NCBI GenBank assembly: GCA_012521675.1
Contig: JAAYLU010000023.1
Coordinates: forward strand, 1-45,910
Direction: 5' to 3'
DNA: 45,910 nucleotides
Source: Synergistaceae bacterium
GTDB lineage: Bacteria; Synergistota; Synergistia; Synergistales; Aminobacteriaceae
The translations under genes and the position numbers were made by a program. This document shows positions 1 through 7,808 of the stretch, one piece after another (the stretch's first letter is position 1; each line of letters opens with the position of its first letter). The notes beneath the pieces are model-generated. The model was not told the DNA's origin. It ran no database searches and saw only the letters and a list, made by a program, of their open reading frames with translations.

Positions 1-1
1 G

Positions 2-331
2 ACGATAGAGGCCTACGACGTCGCCGCGGGCAAGGCGGCGGTGAAGGAGGCATGGGAGCACGCCAAGACCAAGGGCGAGCCCGCGGTGCTCATCTTCAGG
101 CACCCGTGCATGCTGCTGCGCCCTGAACAGCCGTCGATCCCGGTCAATGTCGACCCGGAGAAGTGCATAGGCTGCAAGTTCTGCATTAACTTCTTCAACT
201 GCCCCGGGCTCGTCTTCTCCGAGGAGACCGGCAAGGCGTACATAGACGAACGGTTCTGCGTGTCGTGCGGTGTCTGCGTGTCCGTATGCCCGCACGGAGC
301 GATCCTCGCGACTTCCGGGGGGGTGGAGTAA
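2..331 (+). CDS. iorA: Indolepyruvate:ferredoxin oxidoreductase alpha subunit, C-terminal part (5' end outside window)
   Basis: Only the last 109 codons are present and the reading frame is open at the left edge. The visible part ends in a two-cluster ferredoxin domain, with C-x2-C-x2-C and then C-P (CIGCKFC near base 165), followed by CVSCGVCVSVCP near base 257. This is the usual C-terminus of IorA, the thiamine-diphosphate subunit that oxidises aryl pyruvates from amino-acid transamination to aryl-acetyl-CoA and passes electrons to ferredoxin in the cytoplasm. The adjacent iorB gene, one base after its stop, supports the assignment. A distant 2-oxoacid oxidoreductase with a fused ferredoxin domain is the main alternative. 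Confidence 0.85.
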   Translation, partial: TIEAYDVAAGKAAVKEAWEHAKTKGEPAVLIFRHPCMLLRPEQPSIPVNVDPEKCIGCKFCINFFNCPGLVFSEETGKAYIDERFCVSCGVCVSVCPHGAILATSGGVE

Positions 332-332
332 G

Positions 333-890
333 ATGCAGTACATCATAGTGGGTATAGGCGGCCAGGGGATACTCTTCTCCGGAAGGGTGCTGGGCGCGGT
401 GGCGCTTGCGAAGGAACAGCGCGTCACGGGCAGCGAGGTCCACGGGATGGCCCAGAGGGGCGGCTCCGTGATAAGCCACTTCAAGACCGGCGACTTCATC
501 AGCCCGCTGGTGAGGGCCGGGGAGGCCGACGTGCTCCTCGCCTTTGACCAGAACGAGGGGATCCGCAACCTTCACTTCCTGAGAGAGGGCGGTGCCTTCG
601 TGGTCAATGTGCACGACAAGGCCGCGTTCGAGAACGAGAAGCTTAAGGAGTTCCTCGAGCAGCGACGGATCTCCCTCTTCCCGCTGGAGGGATACAGCAT
701 CCTCAAGGAGCACATGGGGGGTAACTTCCTCTTCTTGAACGTGCTCCTGATGGGGGCCATGAGCGCTGCCGGGATCGGTGCACCGTCGTTCGAGGATACC
801 GAAGCCGCGGTGAAGTCCCTGTCGCCCGCCAAGTTCGAGGATGCCAATATGAAGGTCCTCAGACTTGGCTACGAGGCAGTGGCGAAGTAG
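333..890 (+). CDS. iorB: Indolepyruvate:ferredoxin oxidoreductase beta subunit
   Basis: The 185-residue protein belongs to the pyruvate/ketoisovalerate oxidoreductase gamma family. It opens with a beta strand and the glycine-rich turn GIGGQG (residues 8-13) and has the family segment EVHGMAQRGGSV near residue 35. It is the partner of IorA in the heterodimeric indolepyruvate oxidoreductase used in aromatic amino-acid fermentation. The ATG at 333 lies one base after the iorA stop, and GGGGGG about ten bases upstream may act as ribosome binding site. An in-frame extension back to 270 exists but would overlap iorA, so I prefer 333. Length is normal for the family. Confidence 0.9.
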   Translation: MQYIIVGIGGQGILFSGRVLGAVALAKEQRVTGSEVHGMAQRGGSVISHFKTGDFISPLVRAGEADVLLAFDQNEGIRNLHFLREGGAFVVNVHDKAAFENEKLKEFLEQRRISLFPLEGYSILKEHMGGNFLFLNVLLMGAMSAAGIGAPSFEDTEAAVKSLSPAKFEDANMKVLRLGYEAVAK

Positions 891-1407
891 GGCAAAGGAC
901 AGTATCCGGTCGAAAGGGGGCCTCCGGAAGGAAGCCCCCTCTTTGGCCTTTTCCCTCGTGGAGCTCCTGGTGGCGCTGTGCATATCCGGGGCTCTCTTCG
1001 GGGCCCTGGCGCTCGGAGGGGCAAACCTCTTCGGTTCGCCCTCGCCGGAGACCACCAGGCGGGAGGCCGAAAGGGCGGCCTCCTGGCTGCAGAGGGTGCA
1101 CCACAGGGCTCTGCTGTCGAAGAGGGGCTTTGATTTGGAGGTCCTGCCGTACATCTCCAACACGAAAATCGTCGTCTACTGGGCGGACGCCCGGAAAGAG
1201 ACGTTCAACAGCGGGGGGAAGGCGTACTTTCTGAACCACGCCGTGGATCAATCCAGGTGCCGATACTCCCCGGTGTGGAACACTCTTACTCCCGCCTTGA
1301 CGATCAGGGTGGGGGCGTCGAAGGTGCCCAGAAAAAGCTTCCTGACCGAAGCATACATCATCGTCTCCCCCTTCATGCGGATCTCGGTCACCTCCTCGCC
1401 GCCGTAA
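865..1407 (+). CDS. Type IV prepilin / pseudopilin-like protein (GspH/FimT-like), start uncertain
   Basis: The reading frame of up to 180 residues carries a prepilin signature. A basic leader ends in Ala, then the processed segment starts FSLVELLVAL, with Phe at +1 and Glu at +5 (residues 29 and 33 from the TTG at 865), running into a 20-residue hydrophobic stretch. The remaining 120 residues are a small soluble head; its first helix (residues ~63-85) resembles minor pseudopilins. Such proteins are cleaved by prepilin peptidase and assembled into type IV pili or secretion pseudopili. No other pilus gene is present here. The TTG start overlaps iorB and reads through the terminator at 915-952; a later start leaves almost no leader. 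The function is inferred from the N-terminal motif alone. Confidence 0.6.
   Translation: MATRQWRSRAKDSIRSKGGLRKEAPSLAFSLVELLVALCISGALFGALALGGANLFGSPSPETTRREAERAASWLQRVHHRALLSKRGFDLEVLPYISNTKIVVYWADARKETFNSGGKAYFLNHAVDQSRCRYSPVWNTLTPALTIRVGASKVPRKSFLTEAYIIVSPFMRISVTSSPP
915..952 (+). terminator. Probable intrinsic terminator of the iorAB operon
   Basis: AGGGGGC (915-921) pairs with GCCCCCT (934-940). After one mismatch, three more pairs close a GGAA tetraloop (26-29 within 901-930). The tail CTTTGGCCTTTT is T-rich but interrupted. It begins 24 bases after the iorB stop, where a terminator would be expected. It also lies inside the reading frame of the following pseudopilin-like gene, which makes either the terminator or that gene's long start doubtful. 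Confidence 0.5.
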
Positions 1408-1450
1408 CCGCCCCGCCCCCGCGCTCGGCGTCTTTTCTTCGCCCGCAGGA

Positions 1451-1479
1451 TTGAATCTATCGCCCGATAGAGGTATAAA
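1451..1479 (+). promoter_or_regulatory. Sigma-70-type promoter for the lepB-rbgA-rnhB run
   Basis: TTGAAT (1451-1456) and TATAAA (1474-1479) are separated by exactly 17 bases. They sit in an AT-richer gap 69 bases before the lepB start, after the pseudopilin ORF. The spacer contains the inverted repeat CTATC-GCCC-GATAG (1457-1470), so a repressor or other regulator could bind between the two elements. This is the only clear promoter upstream of the overlapping gene chain that runs to trmFO. Confidence 0.6.
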
Positions 1480-1547
1480 GGATCGGGTGGGATAATAATC
1501 GCCTTTTTTTCGCATCTGCTCATCCACTTAGAAATGGAGGTCATTGT

Positions 1548-2087
1548 ATGGCGGCGGCAAAACCTTGGTGGCGCGAGACCATCGAGACTATCATCTGGGC
1601 CCTGGTCCTTGCCCTGATCCTGCGCACGTTCGTGGTGCAGGCCTTCTGGATCCCCAGCGGATCAATGATACCGACACTGGAGGTCGGCGACAGGGTACTG
1701 GTGGCGAAGTTCTGGTACCATCTGCAGAATCCGGAGAGGGGACAGCTCTTCGTCTTCAAATACCCGGTCGACCCGAAGCGCGACTTCGTAAAGCGGATAA
1801 TCGGTCTTCCGGGCGAGATGCTGGAGGTGCGCAACGGCGTTGTATATATCGATGGGCAGCCGATACAGGAGGAATATGTCAAGAACCACGACCACTTCTC
1901 GCTCGCCGTCGGGCCTGTCTTTCGCGAGGTCCCGGTAAGGATACCCGACGACTCCTACTTCGCTATGGGGGACAATAGGCCGAACTCGCAGGACAGCCGT
2001 TTTTGGGGCTTCGTCCCGAAGCAGAACATTCGAGGCCCGGTCTTCTTCCGCTACTGGCCGCTGAACAGGATCGGGTTGGTGGACTGA
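1548..2087 (+). CDS. lepB: Signal peptidase I
   Basis: This 179-residue membrane-bound serine/lysine protease removes signal peptides from exported proteins. One N-terminal membrane segment (residues ~11-32) is followed by box B PSGSMIPTL with catalytic Ser39, then box D with Lys82 in KRIIGLPGE, and the C-terminal box GDNRPNSQDSRFWG. The length matches the short, Bacillus-type enzymes with a single membrane anchor. GGAGG at 1536-1540 lies seven bases before the ATG. Its stop overlaps the rbgA start (TGATG), so translation is likely coupled. In many bacteria lepB and rbgA are neighbours downstream of rplS; rplS is not seen here. Confidence 0.97.
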   Translation: MAAAKPWWRETIETIIWALVLALILRTFVVQAFWIPSGSMIPTLEVGDRVLVAKFWYHLQNPERGQLFVFKYPVDPKRDFVKRIIGLPGEMLEVRNGVVYIDGQPIQEEYVKNHDHFSLAVGPVFREVPVRIPDDSYFAMGDNRPNSQDSRFWGFVPKQNIRGPVFFRYWPLNRIGLVD

Positions 2088-2908
2088 TGTCGCGCACCGT
2101 CTGGTATCCCGGTCACATGGCGAAGGGAAAGAGGCTGCTCGCCGAGCTCGCCGGGAAACTCGACATGATCATCGAGGTGAGGGACGCGAGGGCGCCGGAA
2201 CTTACCTCGTCCCCGCTGATGGAGGATCTTTCAGGAGTCTGCCCGGTGGCGGTCGTCCTCTCGAAACAGGACCTCGCGGACGAAAGAGCCACCGCACGGT
2301 GGCTCTCTTACTTCGGGGAGTTCGGAGTCTCCGCCTGGGCGCAGAACCTGTTGAGGCCGAAGGTCGACCGCATCCGAAAAGATCTGGCCCTCTTCGCCCC
2401 CTCCCACAGGGAGGTCAGGCTGGCAGTGGTCGGCATCCCCAACGTGGGAAAGTCCATGCTGCTGAACGCGCTCGTGGGCAAGTCGTCCGCCAAGGTCGGT
2501 GGAATTCCGGGGATAACGCGCGGTGTCTCGTGGTACAAAGGCAAGGGGATTCTCGCGGTGGACTCGCCCGGTATTCTCGATCCGAAAGCGGATGCCTCCG
2601 TGCAGCTGAAGCTGGCGTGGCTCGGCTGCAGCAAGGCCGAGGTTATCGGCATAGAGAGCGCTGCGCTCGACCTTGTCTCGTTTCTTCGCAGCAGGGGGTT
2701 TTGGGGGATCGTCGAGGGAAAGTGGAACATCTCCGCCCCGGAGGAACTCGCCGACCTGGAGGTGCTGGAGGCCGTCGGAAGGCGGCTGGGCTGCCTGGTC
2801 GCGGGCGGCGGGGTCGACATGACTGCGGCGGCGAAGCGCCTGCTAGACGCCTTCTCGACCGGGCGCCTGGGCCGAGTGACCCTGGAGACGCCGGAGGCGC
2901 CGATGTGA
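2087..2908 (+). CDS. rbgA: Ribosome biogenesis GTPase RbgA (YlqF)
   Basis: This 273-residue protein is a circularly permuted GTPase that acts late in 50S subunit assembly. The G motifs appear in the permuted order: G4 SKQD (59-62, the usual NKxD with Ser in place of Asn), G1 GIPNVGKS (116-123), G2 in PGITRG (141-146) and G3 DSPG (159-162). The family N-terminal signature WYPGHMAK (6-13) is intact. The C-terminal ~100 residues form the family's RNA-binding helical domain. The ATG at 2087 overlaps the lepB stop, and the stop overlaps the rnhB GTG. rbgA followed by rnhB is a widely conserved pair. Confidence 0.96.
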   Translation: MSRTVWYPGHMAKGKRLLAELAGKLDMIIEVRDARAPELTSSPLMEDLSGVCPVAVVLSKQDLADERATARWLSYFGEFGVSAWAQNLLRPKVDRIRKDLALFAPSHREVRLAVVGIPNVGKSMLLNALVGKSSAKVGGIPGITRGVSWYKGKGILAVDSPGILDPKADASVQLKLAWLGCSKAEVIGIESAALDLVSFLRSRGFWGIVEGKWNISAPEELADLEVLEAVGRRLGCLVAGGGVDMTAAAKRLLDAFSTGRLGRVTLETPEAPM

Positions 2909-3492
2909 CGCCGGAAGGCTGCGATAGGATAGCCGGAACGGACGAGGCCGGGAGAGGCCCTCTTTGCGGTCCCGTCTTGGCCGCATCGGTGGTGCTGACC
3001 GACGAACAGGCGTCCGAGCTCCTCTCCCTCGGCCTGGCCGACTCGAAAAAGCTGACCGCCCGCAGGAGGGAGCTCCTGTTCGACAGGATGAACGAACTCC
3101 GGGTGGTCTGGCGGGCGCAGGCCGCCACCCACATCAGGATCGACGGGATGAACATCCTGCGCGCCACACTGTGGGCGATGGCGCGCAGCCTGGCCAGGCT
3201 TCCGCCGGTGTTCGACGAGGTCATAGTGGACGGGACTATCACGCCGCCCGGCCTGCTCTTCCCCGCGAGGGCCGTCCCGAAGGCGGACTCGCTGCATCCC
3301 CAGGTCGCCGCCGCCTCGGTGGTCGCCAAGGTGCTGCGGGACCGGGCGATGAGGGCCCTTGATTCGGTCTACCCCCAGTACAAACTGGCGAAGAACAAGG
3401 GGTACCCGACCGGGGAGCACAGAGCCGCGCTGCTTTTGCACGGGCCTTCCCCGGTCCACAGACGCAGCTTCACATGGAGGTCGCGCCTATGA
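2905..3492 (+). CDS. rnhB: Ribonuclease HII
   Basis: The 195-residue enzyme cleaves the RNA strand of RNA-DNA hybrids and nicks at single ribonucleotides in DNA. Visible motifs are GTDEAGRG with catalytic Asp13 and Glu14, LADSKKL near residue 46, VDG near residue 112 and the conserved KADSLHPQVAAASVVAK segment. The GTG start at 2905 overlaps the rbgA TGA (GTGA), which fits the coupled pattern here. The length is typical. The stop overlaps the next ATG in the same way. Confidence 0.96.
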   Translation: MTPEGCDRIAGTDEAGRGPLCGPVLAASVVLTDEQASELLSLGLADSKKLTARRRELLFDRMNELRVVWRAQAATHIRIDGMNILRATLWAMARSLARLPPVFDEVIVDGTITPPGLLFPARAVPKADSLHPQVAAASVVAKVLRDRAMRALDSVYPQYKLAKNKGYPTGEHRAALLLHGPSPVHRRSFTWRSRL

Positions 3493-4535
3493 GCATATCC
3501 AACGTTAGCGGGCCGCAGATCCGCCCGAACCTGCCGGACTCCCAGCAGCCCCGAATAGATGCCGACAGGCCGCAGCAGCCAGTCAGGCAGCAGCCGCCTA
3601 TCCCTGACGGCGCGGTGGTGAGAGGCACGGTGCTCGCCGCGCGCGAGGAGGGTTCGTACCTCGTAAACGTGGAGGGAAGGACTCTGCTCGCGCAGGCCAA
3701 CATCCAGATGTTGGTCGGGCAGCGCTTCAGGGCGATATGGGATTCCTCCGGCGAGGTACCCGTTCTTCGCCTCTCGGAGGAGGAGCTGGCTCTGCTGGGC
3801 AGGCTGTCAGCCGACGACAGGGATGTCGCAGGAGCGCTGCTGTCACGCGGCCTCTCCCTCGACCCCAAGGCCCTGGCGTCCATCCGTACCGCGTGGCTCG
3901 GCATGGGTGCACTTCCCGGGCAGCTCGCCCCGTTGGCGGAGCTTTGGGCCCGCGGACTTCCCATGACCGAGGCCAATGTGCAGCTTCTCTCATGGTACCT
4001 GTCTCTCGACGAGAAAAAGACGTCGGAGCTGTGGAAAAGGACCAGGACGGAGCTGCGCGATCGCCTCTCCCGAGGGGACGACCCGCGCAAGGCCGTGCGC
4101 TCGCTGCTTGCGGGCAGAGACGAACTGTCGGACTTCCTTCGAGGGCACGGTCTGCTCTCGTCCCCCGCGCGCGAGGGTGTGGACCCGTCGTTTCTCGCCG
4201 GGGCATTCCTGCCGGCGGGCGAGGAGTCCAAGCCCCTTAACGCCAGGGTATCGGCGGGCGTCTCCAGGCGGGGGGGCAAGTCCCTCTGGTCCGTCTCGTT
4301 CGACATGGAGGGCGACAGGCTCGGACCGGTGTCCGGCGTCGTGGAGACGGACGGGACGTCGCTCAGCGTCATACTCAGGGCGGAGCGCGAGCCGGCGTAC
4401 GTGGAGCTGAGCAGGCGCGCGCGCCACCTGAGACGTGAACTGGAGGGAATCCCGCTCGTCCTTCAGAACGTGGCGGTCGCTCACGGCGTGCGAAGGCTGC
4501 GCACGCCGGGGCGGGGGTTGGACGTGACGGCATGA
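3489..4535 (+). CDS. FliK-like hook-length control paralogue (YlqG-like)
   Basis: A 348-residue protein without signal peptide. The first ~35 residues are rich in Pro and Gln, followed by a small beta-rich domain (GAVVRGTVLAA to FRAIWD). The C-terminal ~90 residues resemble the FliK C-terminal (Flg_hook) domain: LGPVSGVVETDG, hydrophobic strands, then a helix and PLVLQNVAV. FliK interacts with the FlhB cytoplasmic domain to switch type III export from hook to filament substrates. The next gene encodes just such an FlhB domain. The same pair, ylqG-ylqH, occurs at this place in Bacillus. GGAGG at 3476-3480 lies eight bases before the ATG at 3489, which I prefer over 3474. The precise role is unknown. 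Confidence 0.6.
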   Translation: MSISNVSGPQIRPNLPDSQQPRIDADRPQQPVRQQPPIPDGAVVRGTVLAAREEGSYLVNVEGRTLLAQANIQMLVGQRFRAIWDSSGEVPVLRLSEEELALLGRLSADDRDVAGALLSRGLSLDPKALASIRTAWLGMGALPGQLAPLAELWARGLPMTEANVQLLSWYLSLDEKKTSELWKRTRTELRDRLSRGDDPRKAVRSLLAGRDELSDFLRGHGLLSSPAREGVDPSFLAGAFLPAGEESKPLNARVSAGVSRRGGKSLWSVSFDMEGDRLGPVSGVVETDGTSLSVILRAEREPAYVELSRRARHLRRELEGIPLVLQNVAVAHGVRRLRTPGRGLDVTA

Positions 4536-4810
4536 CCCGGCAGGGAAAGAAACGCGCCAAGGCGGCCGCCGTCCAGTACGACCAGAAGACAGACGATGCC
4601 CCGAGGCTGCTCGCATCCGGAGAGGGATTCATCGCGGAGAGGATAATCGAGATCGCCAGGCAGGCGGACGTCCCGGTGGTGGAGGATGCCGCCCTGGTCA
4701 GCGCCCTGCTCGTCCTGGAACTTGGGGAGGAGATCCCCGGGGAGCTCTACGAGGCGGTGGCCAAGGTCCTGGCGTTCGTCTACAAACTTGACAAGGGAGA
4801 GAGTATATGA
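4532..4810 (+). CDS. Stand-alone FlhB C-terminal-domain protein (YlqH-like)
   Basis: The 92-residue protein aligns with the last part of FlhB encoded at 37783-38928. Shared blocks include GFIAERIIEIA (FlhB: GFVADKIRALA), VPVVED (VPIVEN), LELGEEIPGELYEAVA (LEVGDEIPEHLYRAVA) and VLAFVYKL (VLAFIYKL). It lacks all four FlhB membrane segments, and the autocleavage tetrapeptide (NPTR in this genome's FlhB) is absent; AVQYDQ stands where FlhB has AVALEYD. It therefore equals the product left after FlhB cleavage. Together with the upstream FliK-like protein it may modulate export switching. The start overlaps the previous stop (ATGA). Confidence 0.85.
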   Translation: MTRQGKKRAKAAAVQYDQKTDDAPRLLASGEGFIAERIIEIARQADVPVVEDAALVSALLVLELGEEIPGELYEAVAKVLAFVYKLDKGESI

Positions 4811-5178
4811 CGGCGGAACACCTGCGGACCGGAGTTCGGGGCGAGGAATTGGCCGCCTCCTACCTGTGCGACCTGGGCTGGACGATACTGGAGCGCAACG
4901 TCCGCTTCAGGGGAGGCGAGCTCGACATAGTCGCCCGCGACGACGACGAGCTCGTCGTCGTGGAGGTGCGAACCAGGTCGCCGGGGTGGATGCAGACGGC
5001 GGAGGAGTCCGTCGGCCCCAGGAAGATAGGCAGGCTGGTCCGCGCAGGGCGTATATACATGGAGCATATCGATTGGGACGGCCCCTGGAGGATAGACCTG
5101 GTCGCCGTAACCCTGCACGAGGACAAGCCGGAGATAGAGAGGTTCGAGGACATAACCTACGGGAGGTGGCGCACGTGA
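4807..5178 (+). CDS. yraN: YraN / UPF0102 family endonuclease-like protein
   Basis: The 123-residue protein has the UPF0102 pattern: RGEELAASYL (residues 11-20), GWTILERNVR, then GELDIVARD (37-45) and VVEVRTR (51-57). These correspond to the active-site layout of the PD-(D/E)xK nuclease fold: Glu38/Asp40, Glu53 and a basic residue, Arg55, instead of Lys, which is common in this family. The cellular function of YraN proteins is poorly defined; a link to Holliday-junction-like DNA has been proposed from the fold. It is translationally coupled on both sides. yraN next to rnhB and comM is a common bacterial arrangement. Confidence 0.88.
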   Translation: MTAEHLRTGVRGEELAASYLCDLGWTILERNVRFRGGELDIVARDDDELVVVEVRTRSPGWMQTAEESVGPRKIGRLVRAGRIYMEHIDWDGPWRIDLVAVTLHEDKPEIERFEDITYGRWRT

Positions 5179-6677
5179 GCTCCGTCCAGGGCATAACCCT
5201 CCGCGGCATAGAGGCGGTGAGCGTCGAGGTGGAGGTGGAGATAGCCGGTGGGCTCTTCTCCATCTCGATCGTCGGCCTGCCGGACGCGGCCGTGCGTGAA
5301 TCAAGAGAGAGGGTGCGTGCGGCGTTGCGCCGTCTTGACATGGCGGTGAAGGGAAGGGTGGCCGTCAACCTGGCCCCCGCCGACCTACCCAAGGAGGGGG
5401 CTGTTCTCGACCTTCCCATAGCGATCGGCATAGCCTCCGCGATGGGGCACATCCCGCCCGTCCCGAGGGGCATCTTCCTGGGAGAGCTCGCGCTCGACGG
5501 CAGGCTGCGGGGTGTCAGAGGCGCGGTGGGGGCCGCGATACTGGCCCGAGAAACGGGAGTACCGCTCTTCGCCCCCGCCGACAATGCCGAGGAGATCTCA
5601 CTGGTCAAGGGGTGCGAGGCCTACACGGTCGATAACCTCGCCGACCTGTTCGCCTTCTTTCGCGGGGAGACGTCCCTGCCCCCCGTGCCCGAGTACGAGC
5701 CAGGAGAGCATCGCATTCGTCCCGACCCGGACTTCGCCGACATACGGGGGCAGGCCGGGGCGAGGAGGGCGCTGGAGATAGCAGCGGCCGGACATCACAA
5801 CATCCTGCTCATAGGTTCGCCCGGCAGCGGAAAGACCCTGCTGGCCCGGGCGCTGCGCGGTATACTGCCGCCGCTTTCGCACGAGGAGCTGCTTGAGGCC
5901 ACCCTGGTGCGCAGCACCCTTGGACACCTCTTCGAGGGAAGCCTCGAGCCTCCTTTCCGATCCGTGCACCACACGGCCAGCACTGTCTCGATCTGCGGAG
6001 GCGGGGCTAACCTGCGCCCGGGCGAGGTCAGCCTCGCCCACAGGGGCGTGCTCTTCCTCGACGAGTTCCCCGAGTTCCGCCGCGATCTGCTCGAAGGGCT
6101 GCGACAGCCTCTGGAGGATGGTGTGATCACGGTGAGCAGGGCGTCAGGCTCCGCTCTATACCCGTGCCGCGTCCTGCTCGTGGTTGCTGCCAACCCCTGC
6201 CAGTGCGGCTGGGACGGGGATCCCGTCCAGCAGTGCGTCTGCTCGCACGTAGAGCGGGAGCGATACCGCCGCAAGATCTCCGGCCCCATACTCGACCGAA
6301 TAGACCTTCACGTCTCCGTGCCTCGCCTGCTGCCGGAGGAGCTTGTTGCGGTGGAGGATGCCGGGGGCGAGGGCAGCGAGGCGATAGCGGTCAGGGTCAG
6401 AGCCGCCAGGGAGATACAGAGGGACAGGTGGGCCGACCTGGGATTTTCGTGCAACGCGGAGCTCCCGGAGCGGGTGATAAAGCGCAACCTGCTCCTGTCG
6501 TCCGACGTGCGCCCCTTTCTGTCGTCCATGGCGGGAAACCTGCGCCTGTCGGGCAGGGGAATCAGCCGCGTGCTGAAGGTGGCTCGCACGATAGCCGACC
6601 TGGCGGGCAGCGAAAGGGTCGAAGTCCCGCACGTCGGCGAGGCGATAGCCTACCGAGACGGAGGCGCCTTCCGATGA
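5175..6677 (+). CDS. comM: ComM/YifB family AAA+ ATPase (magnesium-chelatase-like helicase)
   Basis: A 500-residue protein with an N-terminal Lon-S5-like fold (GLPDAAVRESRERV, LAPADLPKEG) and a central AAA+ module: Walker A GSPGSGKT (214-221), Walker B VLFLDEF (292-298) and a Cys-rich loop CQCGWDG...CVC before DRIDLHV. ComM is a hexameric helicase that promotes branch migration when single-stranded DNA integrates during natural transformation. dprA directly downstream, overlapping by four bases, fits this role. The GTG at 5175 overlaps the yraN stop (GTGA) and gives the normal family N-terminus, starting just before the QGITLRGIEA strand. Confidence 0.95.
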   Translation: MSSVQGITLRGIEAVSVEVEVEIAGGLFSISIVGLPDAAVRESRERVRAALRRLDMAVKGRVAVNLAPADLPKEGAVLDLPIAIGIASAMGHIPPVPRGIFLGELALDGRLRGVRGAVGAAILARETGVPLFAPADNAEEISLVKGCEAYTVDNLADLFAFFRGETSLPPVPEYEPGEHRIRPDPDFADIRGQAGARRALEIAAAGHHNILLIGSPGSGKTLLARALRGILPPLSHEELLEATLVRSTLGHLFEGSLEPPFRSVHHTASTVSICGGGANLRPGEVSLAHRGVLFLDEFPEFRRDLLEGLRQPLEDGVITVSRASGSALYPCRVLLVVAANPCQCGWDGDPVQQCVCSHVERERYRRKISGPILDRIDLHVSVPRLLPEELVAVEDAGGEGSEAIAVRVRAAREIQRDRWADLGFSCNAELPERVIKRNLLLSSDVRPFLSSMAGNLRLSGRGISRVLKVARTIADLAGSERVEVPHVGEAIAYRDGGAFR

Positions 6678-7777
6678 GTCCTCTGCTCCGAGCCCTGTTG
6701 CTTATATCGGCTTCTGGCGCCCCCGCATCGCGCCTGTGGAGCGCGATTGAGTCCGAGGGTCTGCCGCCGGAGGCCCTGTGGCAGGAGGGACCGCCCCTGT
6801 GGAGGCGCCTCGGCTGCTCCCAGTCCGTGATCGACTCGCTCCGGACCTTGTGCGAGTCCTCTTGGCCCGAGGAGGAGGCGGAGCGCGCCGATGGGCTCGG
6901 CGTGCGTTTGGTAGCCTTCCGAGACGACTCGTGGCCGAAGGATCTGTCCGGACAGCCGGACTCCCCTCGTCTTCTCTACGTCGCAGGCGAATGGCCCATG
7001 CGGGGTCCGTTCGTGTCGGTCGTCGGCACCAGGCGCTGCTCCCAGTACGGGTCGCGCGCCGCCTTCGAGATAGGCCGAGCGGTGGCCGACGCCGGTGGGA
7101 CGGTCGTCAGCGGAGGAGCGGCGGGCATAGACAGGGCGGCGCACGAGGGATGCCTCTCCGTCGGCGGGGCAAGCACGGCGGTGCTCGGCACGGGGGTGGA
7201 CGTCGCCTACCCTCGGGGGCACGAGCCTCTCTTCGAACGGCTTGCCGGGGGCGAGGGAACACTGCTGTCGGAGTACCCGCTCGGCTCGGGGCCGAAACAG
7301 TGGCGCTTTCCCGAGAGGAACAGGATCATCGCGTCTTTTGCCAGGCCGCTCGTGGTGGTGGAGGCGCCTGTCAGGAGCGGCGCCATGATTACGGCCCGGC
7401 TGGCGCTCGAGCTGGGGCGCGAGGTGTGGGCCGTGCCGGGGAGGATCAACGAAGGAACCTGCGAGGGGTCGAATCGCCTGATATACGACGGGGCTACGCC
7501 GCTCGTCTCCATACCGGACTTCATATCGTTGACGTTCAACCGGCAGCTCTCCCTCTTTTGCGACCTTCCACCGGACGACAGGAATACAGCGGTCTTGTCC
7601 GAAAAAGAACAAAGAATTCTTTGCCTTTTGGAAAAATCGGGCGACAGAACTGTTGACAACCTGGCCGTTGAAGGTAAAATGACTCCCGCTGACGTTTTTT
7701 CAAGCCTCGCCGCTCTCATGGCCGCGGGGCAAGTCTTTCAGGCGGGACCGGGCCGATGGAGCTCGACGCCGAAGTGA
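6674..7777 (+). CDS. dprA: DNA processing protein DprA
   Basis: The 367-residue protein has all DprA Rossmann motifs: VGTRRCSQYG (~117), SGGAAGID (~147), VLGTGVDVAYP (~170), EYPLG, the FPERNRIIASF block and RSGAMITARLALELGREV. DprA loads RecA on incoming single-stranded DNA during transformation. A short N-terminal helical region and a C-terminal winged-helix-like tail (EKEQRILCLLEKSG to QVFQAGPGRW) complete the three-domain layout. It sits between comM and topA, as dprA-topA does in many bacteria. Together with comM it suggests at least residual natural competence. Confidence 0.96.
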   Translation: MSPLLRALLLISASGAPASRLWSAIESEGLPPEALWQEGPPLWRRLGCSQSVIDSLRTLCESSWPEEEAERADGLGVRLVAFRDDSWPKDLSGQPDSPRLLYVAGEWPMRGPFVSVVGTRRCSQYGSRAAFEIGRAVADAGGTVVSGGAAGIDRAAHEGCLSVGGASTAVLGTGVDVAYPRGHEPLFERLAGGEGTLLSEYPLGSGPKQWRFPERNRIIASFARPLVVVEAPVRSGAMITARLALELGREVWAVPGRINEGTCEGSNRLIYDGATPLVSIPDFISLTFNRQLSLFCDLPPDDRNTAVLSEKEQRILCLLEKSGDRTVDNLAVEGKMTPADVFSSLAALMAAGQVFQAGPGRWSSTPK

Positions 7778-7808
7778 ATAAAACCGAATCGGGAAAGGAT
7801 GGAACCTG

